Positions 30,419-30,703 of a DNA stretch of 30,703 nt are shown one piece after another. Both the position numbers and the translations under genes were made by a program. The DNA comes from CADEFF01 sp964569315 (GTDB lineage: Bacteria; Pseudomonadota; Alphaproteobacteria; Dongiales; Dongiaceae): contig CAZMUZ010000036.1 in NCBI GenBank assembly GCA_964569315.1, positions 1 to 30,703 on the forward strand, given 5' to 3'. How positions within the stretch are numbered: position 1 is the stretch's first letter; every line of letters starts with the position of its first letter. The notes beneath the pieces were generated by a model that did no database searches, was not told where the DNA came from, and saw nothing but the letters and a program-made list of their open reading frames with translations.

Positions 30419-30703
30419 ATGACCATCGAACTCACCACGCGGCCGCCCGCGCTCCAGCTTCCCGACATCGCGACGATCGCCGTCGGCATGACGGAGGCGG
30501 CCATCCTCTCGCCCGACGGCGAGGTGACGCGGTTGCCGCTGAAGGCGGCGCGCGAGCGCGTGCGCGGGCATCCGATGCTGCTGGTGCATGGGCCGGCCGT
30601 CGCGCGGCGGCTCGGCCTGGACCCGTTCCCCTGCTTCGATCTGCTCGAGCTCTTCGCCTTCCTGCGCCCGGCCGAGTTCTGCCTGCCGACGCCGCGCGGC
30701 CTC
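30419..30703 (+). CDS. probable DinG-like ATP-dependent DNA helicase, N-terminus only
   Basis: The frame opens at ATG 30419 and runs 95 codons to the window end without a stop. The visible part (IAVGMTEAAILSPDGEVTRL ... VHGPAVARRLGLDPFP; FDLLELFAFLRPAEFCLPTP) has the N-terminal pattern I recall for long alphaproteobacterial ATP-dependent helicases of the DinG/XPD type, which start with a degenerate exonuclease-like domain. No helicase motif falls inside the window, so the call rests on resemblance of the N-terminus only. A -10-like TATACT lies at 30401-30406, close to the ATG (30419). The -35 (TGGGAC at 30378) is poor. It diverges from lysK. Confidence 0.55.
   Translation, partial: MTIELTTRPPALQLPDIATIAVGMTEAAILSPDGEVTRLPLKAARERVRGHPMLLVHGPAVARRLGLDPFPCFDLLELFAFLRPAEFCLPTPRGL

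Overview
The window looks like chromosomal DNA from a free-living alphaproteobacterium, most likely of the Rhodospirillales type. GC content is very high, genes are tightly packed, and most third codon positions are G or C. The class I lysyl-tRNA synthetase, the quinone-type dihydroorotate dehydrogenase, the methylmalonyl-CoA mutase with MeaB, and the tandem 'gcattttc...gaaaatgc' hairpins between genes all fit that group. The taxon is an inference from gene content and style, not from a marker phylogeny. No tRNA, rRNA, CRISPR array, transposase or phage gene was seen, and no gap without a gene exceeds 300 bases.

Left part (1-13307, all on the minus strand). At the edge is a Tlc/NTP-NDP-exchanger-like membrane protein, overlapped ATGA-style by a Tat-exported aldo/keto reductase; a dienelactone-hydrolase-family enzyme lies upstream. 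rpmB (L28) has its own promoter and a strong intrinsic terminator. Further upstream is one long transcription unit: methylmalonyl-CoA mutase, a 1272-residue membrane-anchored coiled-coil protein, a HlyC-like acyltransferase homologue lacking the HlyC catalytic residues, an Atm1-type ABC exporter, and meaB, the mutase chaperone GTPase.

Middle part (13473-17149). A class V PLP enzyme faces a lone receiver-domain response regulator across two tandem hairpin repeats. A HAD class IIA hydrolase and an Anp1-like glycosyltransferase follow on the minus strand.

Centre of interest (17246-23857). A six-gene plus-strand operon runs: MNN1-like mannosyltransferase homologue, GT4-like glycosyltransferase, PqqD-like peptide-binding (RRE) protein, HPr-kinase-like protein, a 56-residue peptide, and a SunS-like GT2/TPR glycosyltransferase. 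A convergent nucleotidyltransferase-family gene (NTP_transf_5 type) shares its stop codon region with the last gene. RRE, kinase and nucleotidyltransferase are the tailoring trio of phosphorylated or glycosylated lasso peptides, where the kinase acts on a C-terminal serine. The 56-residue peptide ends in ...NAS, but no lasso protease or cyclase is present. I read this as a candidate undescribed peptide-modification system that decorates a short exported, non-cyclised peptide. This is inference and needs testing.

Right part (23957-30703). An EAL protein with a degraded active-site loop sits downstream of pyrD. A divergent HTH-S24 (CI/LexA-like) regulator has palindromic candidate operators and is followed by a small ORF with a good sigma-70 promoter. 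An ilvE-like class IV aminotransferase converges on lysK, with three 29-bp tandem copies of the lysK 3' end between them. The window ends in the first 95 residues of a probable DinG-like helicase.
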